30,195 nt of DNA from Armadillidium nasatum (GCA_009176605.1 SEYY01006942.1:1-30195), one strand, 5' to 3'. Positions 16,503 through 28,214 are shown, numbered from the stretch's first letter. The notes: generated by a model not told the origin, from the letters alone. Made by a program: numbers and translations.

Positions 16503-16790
16503 TTAAGGTTAGCTCTGTAGCTCCAACGATCGAGCGCTCGCCTTGCAAGCGAGAGGTTCTGGGTTCGAGGCCTGGTCGGAGTAGAGAAATTTGAGCAGTT
16601 CTCTTTTGCGCTTAGCCCCGCCCACTTATGTGTAATAAGTAATAAGTGGGATCAAAGTCGGTATCCGTGATAAACCTGGCCAGCCAGAGGATGTTTGCAG
16701 TCGACACGTGAAACCCTTGGTTCATCCTCAAATAAACCTCCTTACAGGTCTAATAACCCTTCCTGGGAGACGGATTTTGATTTTGATTAT
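16503..16790 (+). mobile_element. tRNA-Ala-like SINE
   Basis: The head resembles a tRNA. An anticodon arm CTCGC-CTTGCAA-GCGAG (16537-16553) shows anticodon TGC. A T-arm with B box GGTTCGAGGCC is at 16562-16572. The A-box region TTAGCTCTGTAGCTCC lies at 16509-16524, but the D-arm is over-long and the acceptor ends do not pair. A unique body of about 200 bp follows, containing AATAAGTAATAAGTGGG and GTGAAACCCTTGG, and it ends in a GATTTT-repeat tail. The head is polymerase III promoter-like. I call a SINE, not a functional tRNA. Confidence 0.75.
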
Positions 16791-16861
16791 TAGGGTTACG
16801 CCTTTTTTAAAACTCTGTGTTCCAATGTCATAAATCAATGATTTTGATTTAGTTTGAAAAA

Positions 16862-16975
16862 GTTTGCCTAGCAAGCGAGAGGGTCGGTCAGTCAGTAGTA
16901 TTTGTTGTAAACCCTTGATACCCAGAGACTATTCTTGAAAAAGTCTCACTGACAGGGCAAAAGCCTTAACTGGGG
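16862..16975 (+). mobile_element. second, degenerate SINE fragment
   Basis: GCCTAGCAAGCGAGAGGGTC (about 16866-16885) matches the anticodon-arm region GCCTTGCAAGCGAGAGGTTC of the preceding SINE. AAACCCTTGATACC downstream resembles AAACCCTTGGTTCATCC in its body. The intervening part is deleted. Confidence 0.5.
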
Positions 16976-16989
16976 AATTATATATACGG

Positions 16990-17108
<119 letters not shown>

Positions 17109-17117
17109 AGGTGACCG

Positions 17118-17239
17118 GATATCCGCATCCGTATCCGCAACTGCGGATATCCGCATCATTTTTCCAATATCCGCATCCGCGGATATCCGCAATTGGATAT
17201 CCGCAACCGCATCCGCATGCGCGGATAGTAAAAAATTAC
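17118..17239. repeat. left subterminal GCGGATATCC array of the hAT element
   Basis: At least eight GGATATCC or GCATCCGC motifs, several forming the palindrome GCGGATATCCGC. In hAT elements such clustered subterminal motifs are usually transposase binding sites. That role is inferred here. Confidence 0.7.
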
Positions 17240-17252
17240 GTATCATGCAATC

Positions 17253-18540
17253 GATAAAAACTTTCAAAGGCAAAACTTTGTATTGAATGCAGAACCTCTT
17301 TCTGAGCGCCATACAGGCGACTATCTTGAAACTGTATTTGAAAAGATGCTGACAAAATGGAAGATTTCATTAAATGAAGTGCACTGCGTAGTCAGGGATT
17401 CGGGCACAAATATAAAAAAAGCACTTTCTCTGGCAAGAGTGAAAAATGTAGATTGCTTTGCACACCAAACTCAGATAGTAGTTAAAAATTCCATTATGAG
17501 TCAAAAATGTGTATCTGATTTAATAACCAAATGTAGGTTAATTGCTACGCATTTCAATCACTCCGTTGTAACCCAAAATGAGCTGAAGAAAATACAAACA
17601 TGATTAAATGTTCGTCCACTTTCTGTCATGCAAGATATTCAAACACGCTGGAATAGTAGTTTGCATATGCTTGAGAGGATGAGCGAAATTAATGAGGCCA
17701 TTTGCCTTTATGCTTCAAGCAGCACAAAAATAAAGCCTCTAACAGCTGACGAAAATGACATTTTAAATAATTGTTTTAATATCCTTAAGCCTTTTGAAGA
17801 ATTAACAAAGACTATAAGTTCAGCTGAATCATGTTTGTCAGATGTGATACCACTTGTTTCAACTTTGAAAGTTGTGTTAACAAATGTTATTAAGTCTAAG
17901 GGAGTTTCAAGGATGACTGAAACATTAATGAAGGAGATGAACGACAGATTTGAAAACCTGGAAAATAATGATGCTTATACAATTGCAACCTTTTTAGATC
18001 CTAGGTACAAAACAAAATTTTTTAAACCACTTGTTTCTCAGAATGTTAAAATCAAATTAGGATGCTTATGCGATGAGATGATAGAAACAGGCTAAAATAA
18101 CGCCTTTCAAGAAAAAGCAAAAGCTGTCAGATACAAAAGAAACAAAATCTGTTAGCTTAAGCATTGCTAAATCAATGAAAGATCTTCTAGCTTCCAGCAG
18201 CAATGAAGAATCACAGTCAGAAGTGTCAAAGGATACAATATCGATTATTGAAAATTATCTGAAACTCCCACGTTTGGAGGCAGATAAAGACCAACTGGTT
18301 TGGTGGAGAGATAATTGCAAAAGTTTTCCTTTTCTTGCTGAGCTGGCAAGGAACTTATTTAGCATGTCCTTCAACTAGTGTTGCTAGTGAGCATCTTTTC
18401 AGTGGAGCAGGCCTCATTTACGACGAAAAGCGAACCAAACTTTCACCTGAAAGAGCCCAAAAGCTTTTATTTCTAAAAAAAACTTACCAATTTTTAACTT
18501 CAAATGGAATATGTGAAACTGTGAAGTGTGAAGGTAATAC
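17253..18540 (+). pseudogene. hAT-family transposase, N-terminally truncated pseudogene
   Basis: Pieces in order: NAEPLSERHTGDYL, CVVRDSGTNIKKAL (the aspartate of the RNase H-like fold, about 17380-17425), DCFAHQTQIVV, QDIQTRWNSSLHMLERM (about 17628-17675), ATFLDPRYKTKFF (about 17985-18020), and the C-terminal dimerisation motif PSTSVASEHLFSGAGL (about 18366-18413) with KLSPERAQKLLFLKK. This matches the catalytic and hATC regions of ZBED/Ac-like transposases. It has a TGA at 17601-17603, frameshifts between 18095 and 18175 and near 18345, and no BED zinc finger or N-terminal part. Homology begins right after the left subterminal array, consistent with internal deletion. Confidence 0.9.
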
Positions 18541-18551
18541 TGAATTACTGG

Positions 18552-18687
<136 letters not shown>

Positions 18688-18828
18688 TTCCAAATGGGTG
18701 GAGGTTGGGGAAAGAGGTTGGTGGGGTGTTCAAGAGTTGGGTCCCCGTCCCACACCCTGGTAACATAGATTCTGGATATTATATTTAAAATTCCAAGAAT
18801 CTATGGCAAAAACTCCCAAAAAATTTAA

Positions 18829-18914
18829 ACTATCCGCATCCGCATCCGCATCTGCGGATATCCGCAGTTGAATATCCGCAACCGCATCCGCATCCGCGGA
18901 TAGTAAAAAATTAC
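18829..18914. repeat. right subterminal GCATCCGC array of the hAT element
   Basis: Repeated GCATCC and one GCGGATATCCGC palindrome. It is a direct, not inverted, copy of most of the left array. Confidence 0.75.
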
Positions 18915-18931
18915 CATCCGGTCCACCTCTA

Positions 18932-19096
<165 letters not shown>

Positions 19097-19279
19097 AAAT
19101 TTTAACCGATACCAATAATTTTAAATCACCTGATACTGATACCAATTTTTTTTTTTTTTTACTGAACTCATGGAAGGATAAAACAAGATTGAAAATATCC
19201 AATGATCATGTTTTCAGCTATCTATAATACACCAAGTTATTTTGTAGTCACATTGCTGAACAAAACTGTTGATAGGTGA

Positions 19280-20111
19280 TGATATAGGATCGGTGCCACC
19301 AAGGCTTTGCATTCGACATGCCCTATGACATGGTCTATTTTCTTCATTAATTTCTGCAACATTCGCGGTCTTCAATACAATTATCATTTTGTTGAACACC
19401 ATCTCTCTTCTTTTAGACATAGCCTCTTATTCTTGACAGAATCTCAGGTGTTTGAACATTCTGATAGCAAACCATTTTCAGTTTGTTCTTACTGTCTCTA
19501 TCTTCAATTTTCAGCCAAAGGAGAATGTTATGTTATGTTACGATTTTGTTTACTCTCGTGTCTCTAATCTGAAGTTTTTTTTTAATTTTCCACCTTGTGG
19601 ATAAAACTCTCTTGCCATTCTACGTCTAAATTCATTTGTTCTGTTTATTTATCTCATAATTTACTGACTATCCTAAATTCTTTGACTATCTAAACTCCAA
19701 AACAGAAAACATTCTCTCTTCTCCTTTCTCAGAAATTATAATTTTAGATGATTTCAATGTTCACCACCGCCAATGACTTTCTTCAAGTTTTTATGATAGA
19801 GAAGGTGGTGAACGTGCCTTTCAATTCTCCATCCAAAATGACCTTGAGTAGTGGGTTCTGCTCCCTACTAGTATCCCTTATCGTCTTGGAGATAAACCCA
19901 ACATTCTTGACCTTCTTTTAAACTTCTAATCTTTCCCCTTTTACTGTCAAACTCTATCCTCCTCTGGGTTCTTCCGAATGCTTTCTTATCACTGAATCCT
20001 CTTATATTTTTTCAAATCTTCTGCATATTTCGAGGAAACGTTTGTGACATTTTGGAGCTCAAGTTGTCAAGCTTTCGGTCGTGCTTCTTTGATCAATCGC
20101 GTAATATGGTT
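19280..20111 (+). mobile_element. LINE-D second copy: degenerate endonuclease region
   Basis: Plus-strand pieces parallel the 5-prime part of the minus-strand LINE-D: NFCNIRGLQYNYHFVEHHLS (about 19350-19410), FLTESQVFEHSDSKPFSV (about 19433-19485), LSCHSTSKFICSVYLS-like DNA in broken frames, and GATTTCAATGTTCACCACCG (about 19749-19768), the DNA of the GDFNVHHR box. Similarity ends at about 20111, where an (AAT)n tract begins. Many stops are present. It sits in intron 2 of the zinc-finger gene, antisense to it. Confidence 0.75.
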
Positions 20112-20114
20112 TGA

Positions 20115-20255
<141 letters not shown>

Positions 20256-20319
20256 AAGTTTTCCACTCAATAACTTGTTATAACTTAGGTAATCAATAAA
20301 AATATTTTAATCAACATAC

Positions 20320-20523
20320 CTTTGAGTGCTGACCACAAGATTTCTCCTCAATCATCATCACATTTTCGGATTTTATGACACCATTGTTAACCAGTCCTTC
20401 TCCTAACACGGATTCCTTCTCTGATTCAGTCAACTCTGACTTTATAGATACCTTTAAATCTAACTCTTCAGTTTTAATGTCTTCTATTTTTAAAGTGAAG
20501 TCTGATTCATTGTCACAAAAGAT
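20320..20523 (-). CDS. C2H2 zinc-finger gene, second coding exon
   Basis: The minus strand has acceptor TATTATTTCAG, then 204 nt without a stop (68 codons, phase 0 at both ends), then donor AAG-GTATGT. The protein begins IFCDNESDFTLKIEDIKTEE and is acidic. IKTE and two IKSE motifs (one in VSIKSEL, one in VIKSEN) fit the SUMO-attachment consensus hydrophobic-K-x-E, which is common in repressor zinc-finger proteins. The phase fits exon 1 (23665-23742) and exon 3 (12315-13277) exactly. The acidic K-I-E style of exon 1 continues here. No known domain was recognised. I infer a regulatory N-terminus. Confidence 0.8.
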
Positions 20524-21230
20524 CTGAAATAATAAAGAATCTGATTAAGCTTAATGGGATGTAATACAACCAAAATCAAGTCAAAGTGTGATAAAGATCC
20601 ATGAAGGGAGGTAATCAAGTTTGAAGACAATCAAACAGAAGCCAAACTCTACTCTGGTTAATAGAAGATAGCACTGATTTAAAAAGATTTGGGTTGAATT
20701 GTAAATATTAATACAAAAATACATTCCTACATCATCAGATGTTGGAAAAAAATAAGTTGGTGAGTAAATTAGGAAGCCCATAGAGGGACAAAGAGGTCGG
20801 AGAAATTTGGAAGTGATAATAGAATTTAGGACCTGTAGGACTTGCATCATGGAATAGTAAAAGAAATATTTGAAGAAAATATAATGATCATTTTGCAAAA
20901 TGTTGAAAAATTTTCTTGTCAAAAGATTTTAAATTAAAATATTAAAATTGTTATTTTCAAAAAAGCATCAATAGATTATAACATTTTATAAAAATATTTG
21001 TTCTTAAAAATTAATGGAGCAGCCTCAACCATAGCATGGTTTGTTTCCTTATTTAAAGTAACTTAAATTCTGACCAAAGGCTGGAGGATTAACAAAAAAT
21101 TTGTGTCACTCTTTCTCTTAGTTATATGGAATGGAAAACTCCATCACAAATTTGCATTTCAGCTGTTGGTGACAAATAAATTTCAGACTCCACCTAACAG
21201 CATTGCAGGATGAAGCCATGTCCATTTTTC
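20524..21230. other. intron 1 sequence of the zinc-finger gene, no other feature
   Basis: A+T-rich, with only a T/A-run and no open frame that looks real. The minus-strand frame at 20581-20922 is hydrophobic low-complexity. Confidence 0.45.
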
Positions 21231-21348
<118 letters not shown>

Positions 21349-21442
21349 TTTAAAAACAAAAATTCCCTTAAACTTTTTTATGCTTTTAATGGGGGGCATC
21401 TTAAGACATGAGTAAAATAAATATCTTGTGAGTTATTTTCAT

Positions 21443-21811
21443 AAATTGTTTACATTATTCAGTGACTCTCTCGATCCTCTTTCTAATCATTAAACTGTTT
21501 CTTCATTCTCATTTACTATCACAATTACAATGGACGTCGTTCTTCTGGATTCTTTGATTTCAAACCTTTTTAGAGGAGAGTGTGAGGAATATCTTCCAAC
21601 AAGTCTCATCCTTTCTCTGTCCAACTCTACGACCTTAGACTTAAATGTGCTTACTCTTACATGTACTCAACCCATAATGTCTGGCACAGTCTTCCTTTCA
21701 CTTGTAAACTATCAATTATCTCTTTATCAAGACATGTTGGCCTCTAACCTGGGTAAAAGATTTAGATCCTCCAAATTTGGTGGATTATGCATAACTGGGC
21801 ATTTTTCAAGC
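21443..21811 (+). mobile_element. LINE-D third fragment: reverse-transcriptase C-terminus and 3-prime end
   Basis: The plus strand aligns with the last part of the LINE-D minus copy. Shared DNA includes TTTACTATC followed by ATTACAATGGAC (about 21510-21534), and broken-frame pieces include SYMYSTHNVW-like and SRHVGL at about 21737-21752 (the other copy ends SGHVGL). A 3-prime tail of about 50 bp containing GGTGGA (about 21779) follows, and then the sequence turns into (TA)n at 21812. It has the same orientation as the endonuclease fragment at 19280-20111, so the two may derive from one insertion interrupted by later change. Confidence 0.75.
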
Positions 21812-21830
21812 ATATATATATATATATATG
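21812..21830. repeat. (TA)n tract 13, at the LINE-D 3-prime end
   Basis: Nineteen bases of TA where the element ends. No poly(A) is present at this point. Confidence 0.9.
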
Positions 21831-22060
21831 AACCTTTAAAAAATCAGGGAAAACCGGGGTTAAAATGGCAAATTATACTCAAATTTTTTTTTTTTTTTTT
21901 TTAATTTTCAGCCGATTCTGCTGAAACTTTCAGTTACATAGATTTTTTACCGGCAAGAAATGTCCATTTCTAGCGTTTTTCCGAGTCAATTGCGGTTAAA
22001 AGTTTTTTAAATTTTTTGTTGTTGTTGAAATTTCACCTTTTTTTAATTGAATGGCGGTGC

Positions 22061-22695
22061 CAAACCACTTTTTAGAATGAGCTGAAAATTGGACTATTTA
22101 TTCAAAATTAAATGGGATACAAAAGTCTCTAATAGACTTTTGTTCCCAAAGTTATAGGAAAAATGTTATAAGCCAAAAACTGACCAACTATAGAAAAAAA
22201 AATTTTTTGAACTAAAAAAATCCACCTTTTCAGACAAAATTTTTTTTAAAAAAAAAATACAACTATGACATTTCCTATTTTTGGTGTGTATAGAGGAGGG
22301 GTGGGGCTACAAATTCCTCTATGTACTTTATTCGATGACATTCGTTGGTTTTGAGATATAGCCTTCAAAAAGGTCCATTTTTGGCCAAATTTCAAAAATT
22401 CCCAAAGTTTGAGAGGCTATATCTCGCTTCAAACAAAGAGCATTTAAATATGCACTAAATAAATATTGTTGCTCTGCCCTCTTCTAAACAATATTCACAA
22501 ATAAAAAAAAATAGTAGGTAGCGTTTTTTATAAAAAAAATTTTCCTCCAGAAGGGTACGATTTTTGCAAATTTTTTTTCAAGTGCTTATATAACTTTTTT
22601 CTAGACGTGATATCAAAAACCTATTCCCACCAATGCAAGAAATTGGGGCAAAGGTTTTCAGCTAAATTTTCAGCTCATGTGGACCAGTGGTTTGA
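22061..22695. repeat. inverted-repeat block of unknown type
   Basis: An outer pair: CAAACCACTTTTTAGAATGA with GCTGAAAATT (22061-22090) against a minus-strand match at 22664-22695. An inner perfect 12-bp pair, GAGATATAGCCT (22353-22364) and AGGCTATATCTC (22414-22425), brackets a roughly 50-base loop. The surrounding DNA shows AAAGTTATA.GAAAAA-like motifs on both arms. No coding capacity is seen. It may be a non-autonomous DNA transposon, but I cannot classify it. Confidence 0.5.
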
Positions 22696-22979
22696 TCCAG
22701 TTATTCATTTTTTTTAACTTTGGGTCCAAATAAGTTTCAAACCGTTATAGACTCAAAAAAATGCTCGAAATCAACTCAGAACTTCGTGAAAAAATTCACA
22801 TACTTTGAAAATTTCAGCTTAATCAGTCAAATAATAAAAAAAAAATTTCAAACAAAATATAAGAAAATTAAGATTTTTTTTTCTTTTCTGTTTCTTTTGA
22901 CCGGTCCTTTTCTACTAGCGAATGTTCATCTTTGTGTTTTGATTTTAGATACTCCAAAAAGATTTTGTTGAAATTTTTT

Positions 22980-23500
22980 TACTTGTAGCACCCAGAGGTT
23001 CTCTTCTAATTTTCTGACTGCAGATGTTAACATTTAGCTATTTCGAGCCTATCCTGAAACATTGTAAAGTATTCAAATACTGCAGAAGCTGATCTTTTAG
23101 CCATATTGACTAAAAGTATAAACAAAATAATAATTTTTAAATAATGCAGCTAAATGATACAAGTTTGATACATGGCAATAAAATAATGATATGTATAAAT
23201 ACAGGTTAAATTGATAATTTTATATCTTACATTTTTTCAAACTTTACCTTAGGGTCTTACTTAAGTAAACCTGTTGAATCACTATTATGAATTAGAATAT
23301 TTTTTTTTTAATTTTTGTACTTTTTTTAAACTTTAACTATACAAAACTGTAATTTTTTGATTTTTTTTTGGACAAAATGCATATAATCATTAATTTAAGT
23401 GAATGTTGGCTACTCTACTCCTTCCTTACAATTAAATAAACCTTATATCTAATTTTCTTAGCCTTAAATTTCAGTGCTTTTGACCTCTTTACAAATTTTA
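22980..23500. other. intron 1 sequence, no gene recognised
   Basis: A+T-rich intronic DNA with T-runs and no supported feature. Confidence 0.45.
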
Positions 23501-23504
23501 GGAA

Positions 23505-23662
<158 letters not shown>

Positions 23663-23664
23663 AC

Positions 23665-23742
23665 CTGGGAATCTTGTTGATAAGAGTCATATTCCAAGTC
23701 TAGTTCTTCAATCTTTATTTCACTTTCTGATTTGATATTCAT
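23665..23742 (-). CDS. C2H2 zinc-finger gene, first coding exon
   Basis: ATG (23740-23742) is followed by 25 more codons, [20 protein letters not shown] then YQQDSQ, ending in CAG and the donor GTGGGA. The exon is 78 nt and ends in phase 0, fitting exon 2 at 20320-20523. The peptide is acidic and contains IKSE and IKIE, possible SUMO sites. Its twin lies at 368-445, with similar flanks. The ATG was chosen because both copies preserve AATATTAAAATG and match from that methionine on. The full predicted protein is 26 + 68 + 320 residues. The donor lacks the usual A or G at +3/+4 in ideal form and abuts (TA)n, so it may be weak. Confidence 0.75.
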
Positions 23743-24158
23743 TTTAATATTTATTTAAATGGAAATAAATTCCAAACAATTAACAAACCTAAAACAGAAA
23801 AAGAAGAAAATAAAAACATCTCTTGGAAATTTTTATAATAATAATTGAAAATTAGAATAAATAGCACTGTAATTATCATAAAATAACATCACTGATGTGA
23901 TCAGTAAATTTTAGTAAAAATTCTTTTACATGCTTTATAATATACTGACTTTTTTTTCCTTATTACTTATTATTTGATTTCGCTTTCCAAATGCAGTTTA
24001 GTTGTTATATTTTTATTTATCATGGAATTCAGCTTATTAAATATATTGCATTTGAAATTATCAGGGTTAGTAATTAGATAATAAAACAAAAAAAGGAGAA
24101 AAGAAAAAAATATGTATAAGAGTCATTACTATATTCCTCTTAATCTCTCATCAGATCT
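23743..24158. other. 5-prime flank of the zinc-finger gene
   Basis: The first 150 bases resemble 446-600, the flank of the paralogous first exon. No clear core promoter was identified. The rest is A+T-rich spacer. Confidence 0.45.
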
Positions 24159-24371
24159 TTAAGTTTCATTGCATTCAGATTCCAAATAATAATTATCATA
24201 AGGACTGAATTGTACAAAGTTTGAAGATCTAACTTTAAGTTGACTATGAGTTATTGTATTTGAAATAAAATTTGAACTACTGAGTTTATTTAATTTTGGT
24301 TTGATACTACACTGAAACTGAACTTGACAAGGCAACTCATCAAAGTAAATATTAGGTAAGAAAATATCCAT
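24159..24371 (-). CDS. orphan reading frame, possible terminal exon
   Basis: Seventy codons to TAA, starting MDIFLPNIYFDELPCQVQFQ and ending NYYLESECNET. The composition is mixed and not low-complexity, unlike most open frames here, and serine- and asparagine-rich in the middle. It ends 417 bp upstream (minus sense) of the zinc-finger first exon. I recognise no domain. It could be the last exon of a minus-strand gene whose earlier exons lie to the right, or chance. No strong acceptor was found. Confidence 0.25.
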   Translation of the reverse strand: MDIFLPNIYFDELPCQVQFQCSIKPKLNKLSSSNFISNTITHSQLKVRSSNFVQFSPYDNYYLESECNET

Positions 24372-24483
24372 ATCTTAGTTATGGTAAAAGTTTATAATGG
24401 CACTGTCCTTTTGTTTAATTCACTTTAACAAGAACTTCATTTCAGCTCTTATACTCACAATATATGAGGGATCCTTTATCTAT

Positions 24484-24629
24484 TGCTGTCTACCGTGGCT
24501 CAAACGGTAGGGTGATTGACTCACGTGCTTGAGGGTGCCGGTTCGATTCCTCTTGGGAATTCTAGGTATATACTACCTAGAAAAGTTCCTCTCCTCGAAT
24601 AGAGCAATGCCCGTGAGATGTGAACTTTT

Positions 24630-24660
<31 letters not shown>
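24484..24660 (+). mobile_element. tRNA-derived SINE with poly(A) tail
   Basis: A box TGGCTCAAACGG at 24496-24507 and a perfect B box, GGTTCGATTCC, at 24540-24550 form an internal RNA polymerase III promoter with tRNA-like spacing. A body with AGGTATATACTACCTAG (a hairpin) and CCTCTCCTCGAATAGAGC follows, and the element ends in a run of 27 A residues (24634-24660). Related 3-prime ends occur at 10012-10064 (plus) and 8361-8383 (minus). It is non-coding and moves using LINE enzymes. The poly(A) tail fits a LINE-B-like partner better than LINE-D, an inference. Confidence 0.85.
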
Positions 24661-24838
24661 TACTATAACAATCTATATGCATAAAAAAATAATCTATTTT
24701 AGTCTTGAGAGATGCCCTAGTTTTAAGCGACATTTCATTAGTCTTGTTCAGAAGTGATTGAATATCTGTATTAGACATTTTGAATAGAACTATTGCCTAA
24801 TGACAAAAAAAATAAAAATTTGGAAAATATAATGATAT

Positions 24839-25370
24839 ATAGTCAATATGACTAAAATTTATCAAAATTTTCAAATAAAAGTTGGCCAATTAAGCTTACA
24901 AATATATTAAAAAATTTGAAAGTTTGAAAATGACCTATCTGGTCAAACACAAATTGAAACTCTCGAAATATAAAGCTGGCCTATTTGGCCATAAATGATT
25001 TAAAATTTTGAAAAAGTTAAATTTTCTTATCTGGCCAAGGTTGTTTGAAATTTTGAAAAGTCTAAATGGCTAAAACTTGAAATTTTGAAATCTGAGATTT
25101 GCGTATTCACCCAAGATTAATCAAAACTTTGAAAATTTAAAGTTATCCTATACAACCTAAATTAAAAATTTTTAAATTTTTTTTTTTTAAAGGTTTGGCT
25201 TGCTTAGCCAAAACACAAGTGGAAGGTTTTAAAATTTTAAAGTGGATCTATATAGCCCAAAAAATGCTAAATATTAAAAATTACAAATGGCTTAGTAGGC
25301 CATAATAGAACTGGAATTTTGAAATTTTGAAAATGGCTGATTTACCAGAATGATTGAAATTGGTTGCTCT
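24839..25370. repeat. diverged tandem repeat, about 48-bp unit, about eleven copies
   Basis: A core of the type TGGCCTATTTGGCCAAAA recurs at about 24883, 24931, 24977, 25028, 25073, 25098, 25145, 25197, 25247, 25290 and 25335. The cores are separated by AAATTTTGAAAATTTGAAA-like spacers. The core is itself a degenerate palindrome (GGCC...GGCC or GGCT...AGCC). Copies have diverged strongly. Confidence 0.75.
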
Positions 25371-25678
25371 TAAGAGACGCAGCCCTGAAAAAAAAAATTT
25401 TTCTACTCTGCCTAACTACAAAAGCGAAATGATATGATTTTTATTTTTTATTTTTAATGGTTAATCAATGAATGACATATTATTTTGTAAGAAAAAAAAA
25501 ATAAATTAAAAAAAAAAATTTAAAACCAATAAAAATAATTATTTTTTTCAATGACATCAGAAGAATGTCTGCAAATACTATGCTATTACAAGAGAAACTG
25601 TCCGTTGACTATTTTGACCAGGTTGCTATTATGACTAGATTTTAAAAGATCTTGAAGCTAAAAATGGAAATTATAGTT

Positions 25679-25884
<206 letters not shown>

Positions 25885-26004
25885 TTAAATATATTTTTTT
25901 TTACAAAATTTTTTATTCATTTTTAATCAAGATCATTTCATTTTTGTAATTAGGCTAAGCAGGGGAAAAAAAAAAAATTATTCGGGCCCGTGTCTCTAAA
26001 CAAT

Positions 26005-26115
26005 TACCCTGAAATTTTGAAAATTTGGATAGCCTACTTTGTCATAATAAAATATTAAATATTGAAGATGGCTAATATACCTAATAGGTAAAAACTTAAA
26101 AATAGCTAATTTATT
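26005..26115. repeat. outlying copies of the 48-bp repeat
   Basis: GAAATTTTGAAAATTTGGATAG, TGGCTAATATACCTAATAGG and AATAGCTAATT repeat the spacer and core pattern of 24839-25370 across a TA tract. The array was probably longer and has been interrupted. Confidence 0.55.
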
Positions 26116-26257
26116 ATTTTTTGACTTAGACAGTCATTAAAGACCTTTGTGGCTTACAAACATCTTTACTATCTAATGTTCTTAAGTTACTGAAGTTTAC
26201 TCTCCCTTGGCTTTAATTACCTTAGCAACAAAGCTAATAGAAATAATACCAATGATG

Positions 26258-26292
<35 letters not shown>

Positions 26293-26515
26293 TAATAATA
26301 ATAATAATAATAATTAATAATAATTATAATAATAATAATAATAAAATTTTATTTTAAAAATTTTTTGTAAAATTTAAATGAAGAATTTAACCTAAAAATT
26401 TTAAAAACTACTAATAATGATTCTAAAATACTACAATAATAATAATTATAATAATTATCAATAATAATAATAATAAAATCATAATAATAATTATAATTCT
26501 AATATTAATAACACC
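26258..26515. repeat. (AAT)n-rich imperfect microsatellite
   Basis: AATAATAAT runs with AATTAATAAT and ATAATTATA interruptions, in several blocks. Confidence 0.9.
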
Positions 26516-26520
26516 TGAAA

Positions 26521-26778
26521 GAGAAATATATAAAATATTATATGCCTAACTTAGGGAACAGCAGGTTTTGCTAGGTTAGTCCTATTTGATGGCCATTAGC
26601 CGTAACTTTACCCTTTAAGCCAAGATTAACTCAAACTAGTTTGTTATATATCAAAAAATAGTTAGACAACCTAATCTGGATTTAAAGGGTGAAACAATAT
26701 CTAAATGCCAGCAAATTGGCCTAACCTAGCAAAAACCCACTGTTTGATAAGTTAGGCCTAATATTTTATATATGCTCT
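26521..26778. mobile_element. foldback or MITE-like element with long imperfect inverted termini
   Basis: The left arm reads ATATATAAAATATTATATGC then CTAACTTAGGGAACAG and GGTTTTGCTAGGTTAG. The right arm on the minus strand reads ATATATAAAATATTAGGC then CTAACTTATCAAACAG and GGTTTTTGCTAGGTTAG. The arms extend about 100 bp each with mismatches. There is no coding capacity. A diverged relative lies at 1940-2095. The right end is followed within 12 bp by the longest TA tract of the window. Confidence 0.75.
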
Positions 26779-26784
26779 CTCTCT

Positions 26785-27143
<359 letters not shown>

Positions 27144-27179
27144 TGGGGAGGGGTTTGCCTCGGAAAGTTATAAAATTTC

Positions 27180-27440
27180 TTTTCAATTATCGTACCTACG
27201 CTGATGCAGCAACCTTGTAATACGACAAACTAAGCCGTCATCTTTGAGTCAAAATTTCCGCTTATCTTCAAGTCCCGCGCAAACTTAGCCGAAAAACACC
27301 GTTCTTTGAGGCAATTTCGCGGGCGCTAAATGGCTTTTGGCGCGAAAAGTAATAATAATAATCTTCAAGCTAAGCCGAATCTTTAAGATTGGTGAAGACA
27401 TGGCTAAGAACATCTAAGCAAATCACGTGACTTTTGTAAA
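27180..27440 (+). promoter_or_regulatory. candidate promoter region of the downstream Maf1 gene
   Basis: This is a rare patch with CpG dinucleotides. It contains TTTTGGCGCGAAAA (27335-27348), a near-palindromic E2F/DP-type site, and a second E2F-like TTTCGCGGGC at 27315-27324. A TCACGTGA E-box is at 27423-27430. CTAAGCCG or CTTAGCCG recurs three times (about 27229, 27286, 27371). The coding start of Maf1 is about 1.65 kb away, and GTACAG before the ATG (29061-29066) could be the acceptor of a 5-prime UTR intron. The link to Maf1 and the orientation are inferred. It might serve another gene. Confidence 0.35.
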
Positions 27441-27682
27441 CAAAATTCACTTGACATGTTGTATAATTTTTATTGAAGGTTATTTTTATTGTGATATTAT
27501 AACATTAGCATCTTTTCTTTTGTAAAAATTGGGAACATTTTCAGTTCGTGATTTTTATATAAACTAAAACAACAAATGATCATCATACTCCAGTATCTTC
27601 AAAATCAATTTTATTATGAAAAAGTAGTAAATCCATATATGAGCAATCAAAGGCAGGGTAATTTTATACTTTAACTGTGACA

Positions 27683-28129
<447 letters not shown>

Positions 28130-28212
<83 letters not shown>
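28130..28212. repeat. (TA)n microsatellite 18
   Basis: About 83 bp, on the left flank of the MITE at 28218-28593. Confidence 0.97.

Positions 28213-28214
<2 letters not shown>

Noticed and set aside
16503..16580. tRNA-Ala(TGC) gene
   Set aside because: The anticodon and T arms look good, but the D arm is oversized and the acceptor ends do not pair. A SINE body follows.
17283..18500. Domesticated hAT (ZBED-like) host gene
   Set aside because: In-frame stop, two frameshifts, missing N-terminus and intact flanking termini indicate a dead transposon, not a host gene.
20581..20922. 113-codon minus-strand open frame
   Set aside because: Hydrophobic low-complexity translation inside the zinc-finger intron, with no splice-site support.
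22720..22971. 83-codon open frame, K/F-rich
   Set aside because: Compositional artefact in A+T-rich DNA. No family pattern.
24484..24560. tRNA gene
   Set aside because: A and B boxes are present, but there is no full cloverleaf and a poly(A)-tailed body follows, so it is a SINE.
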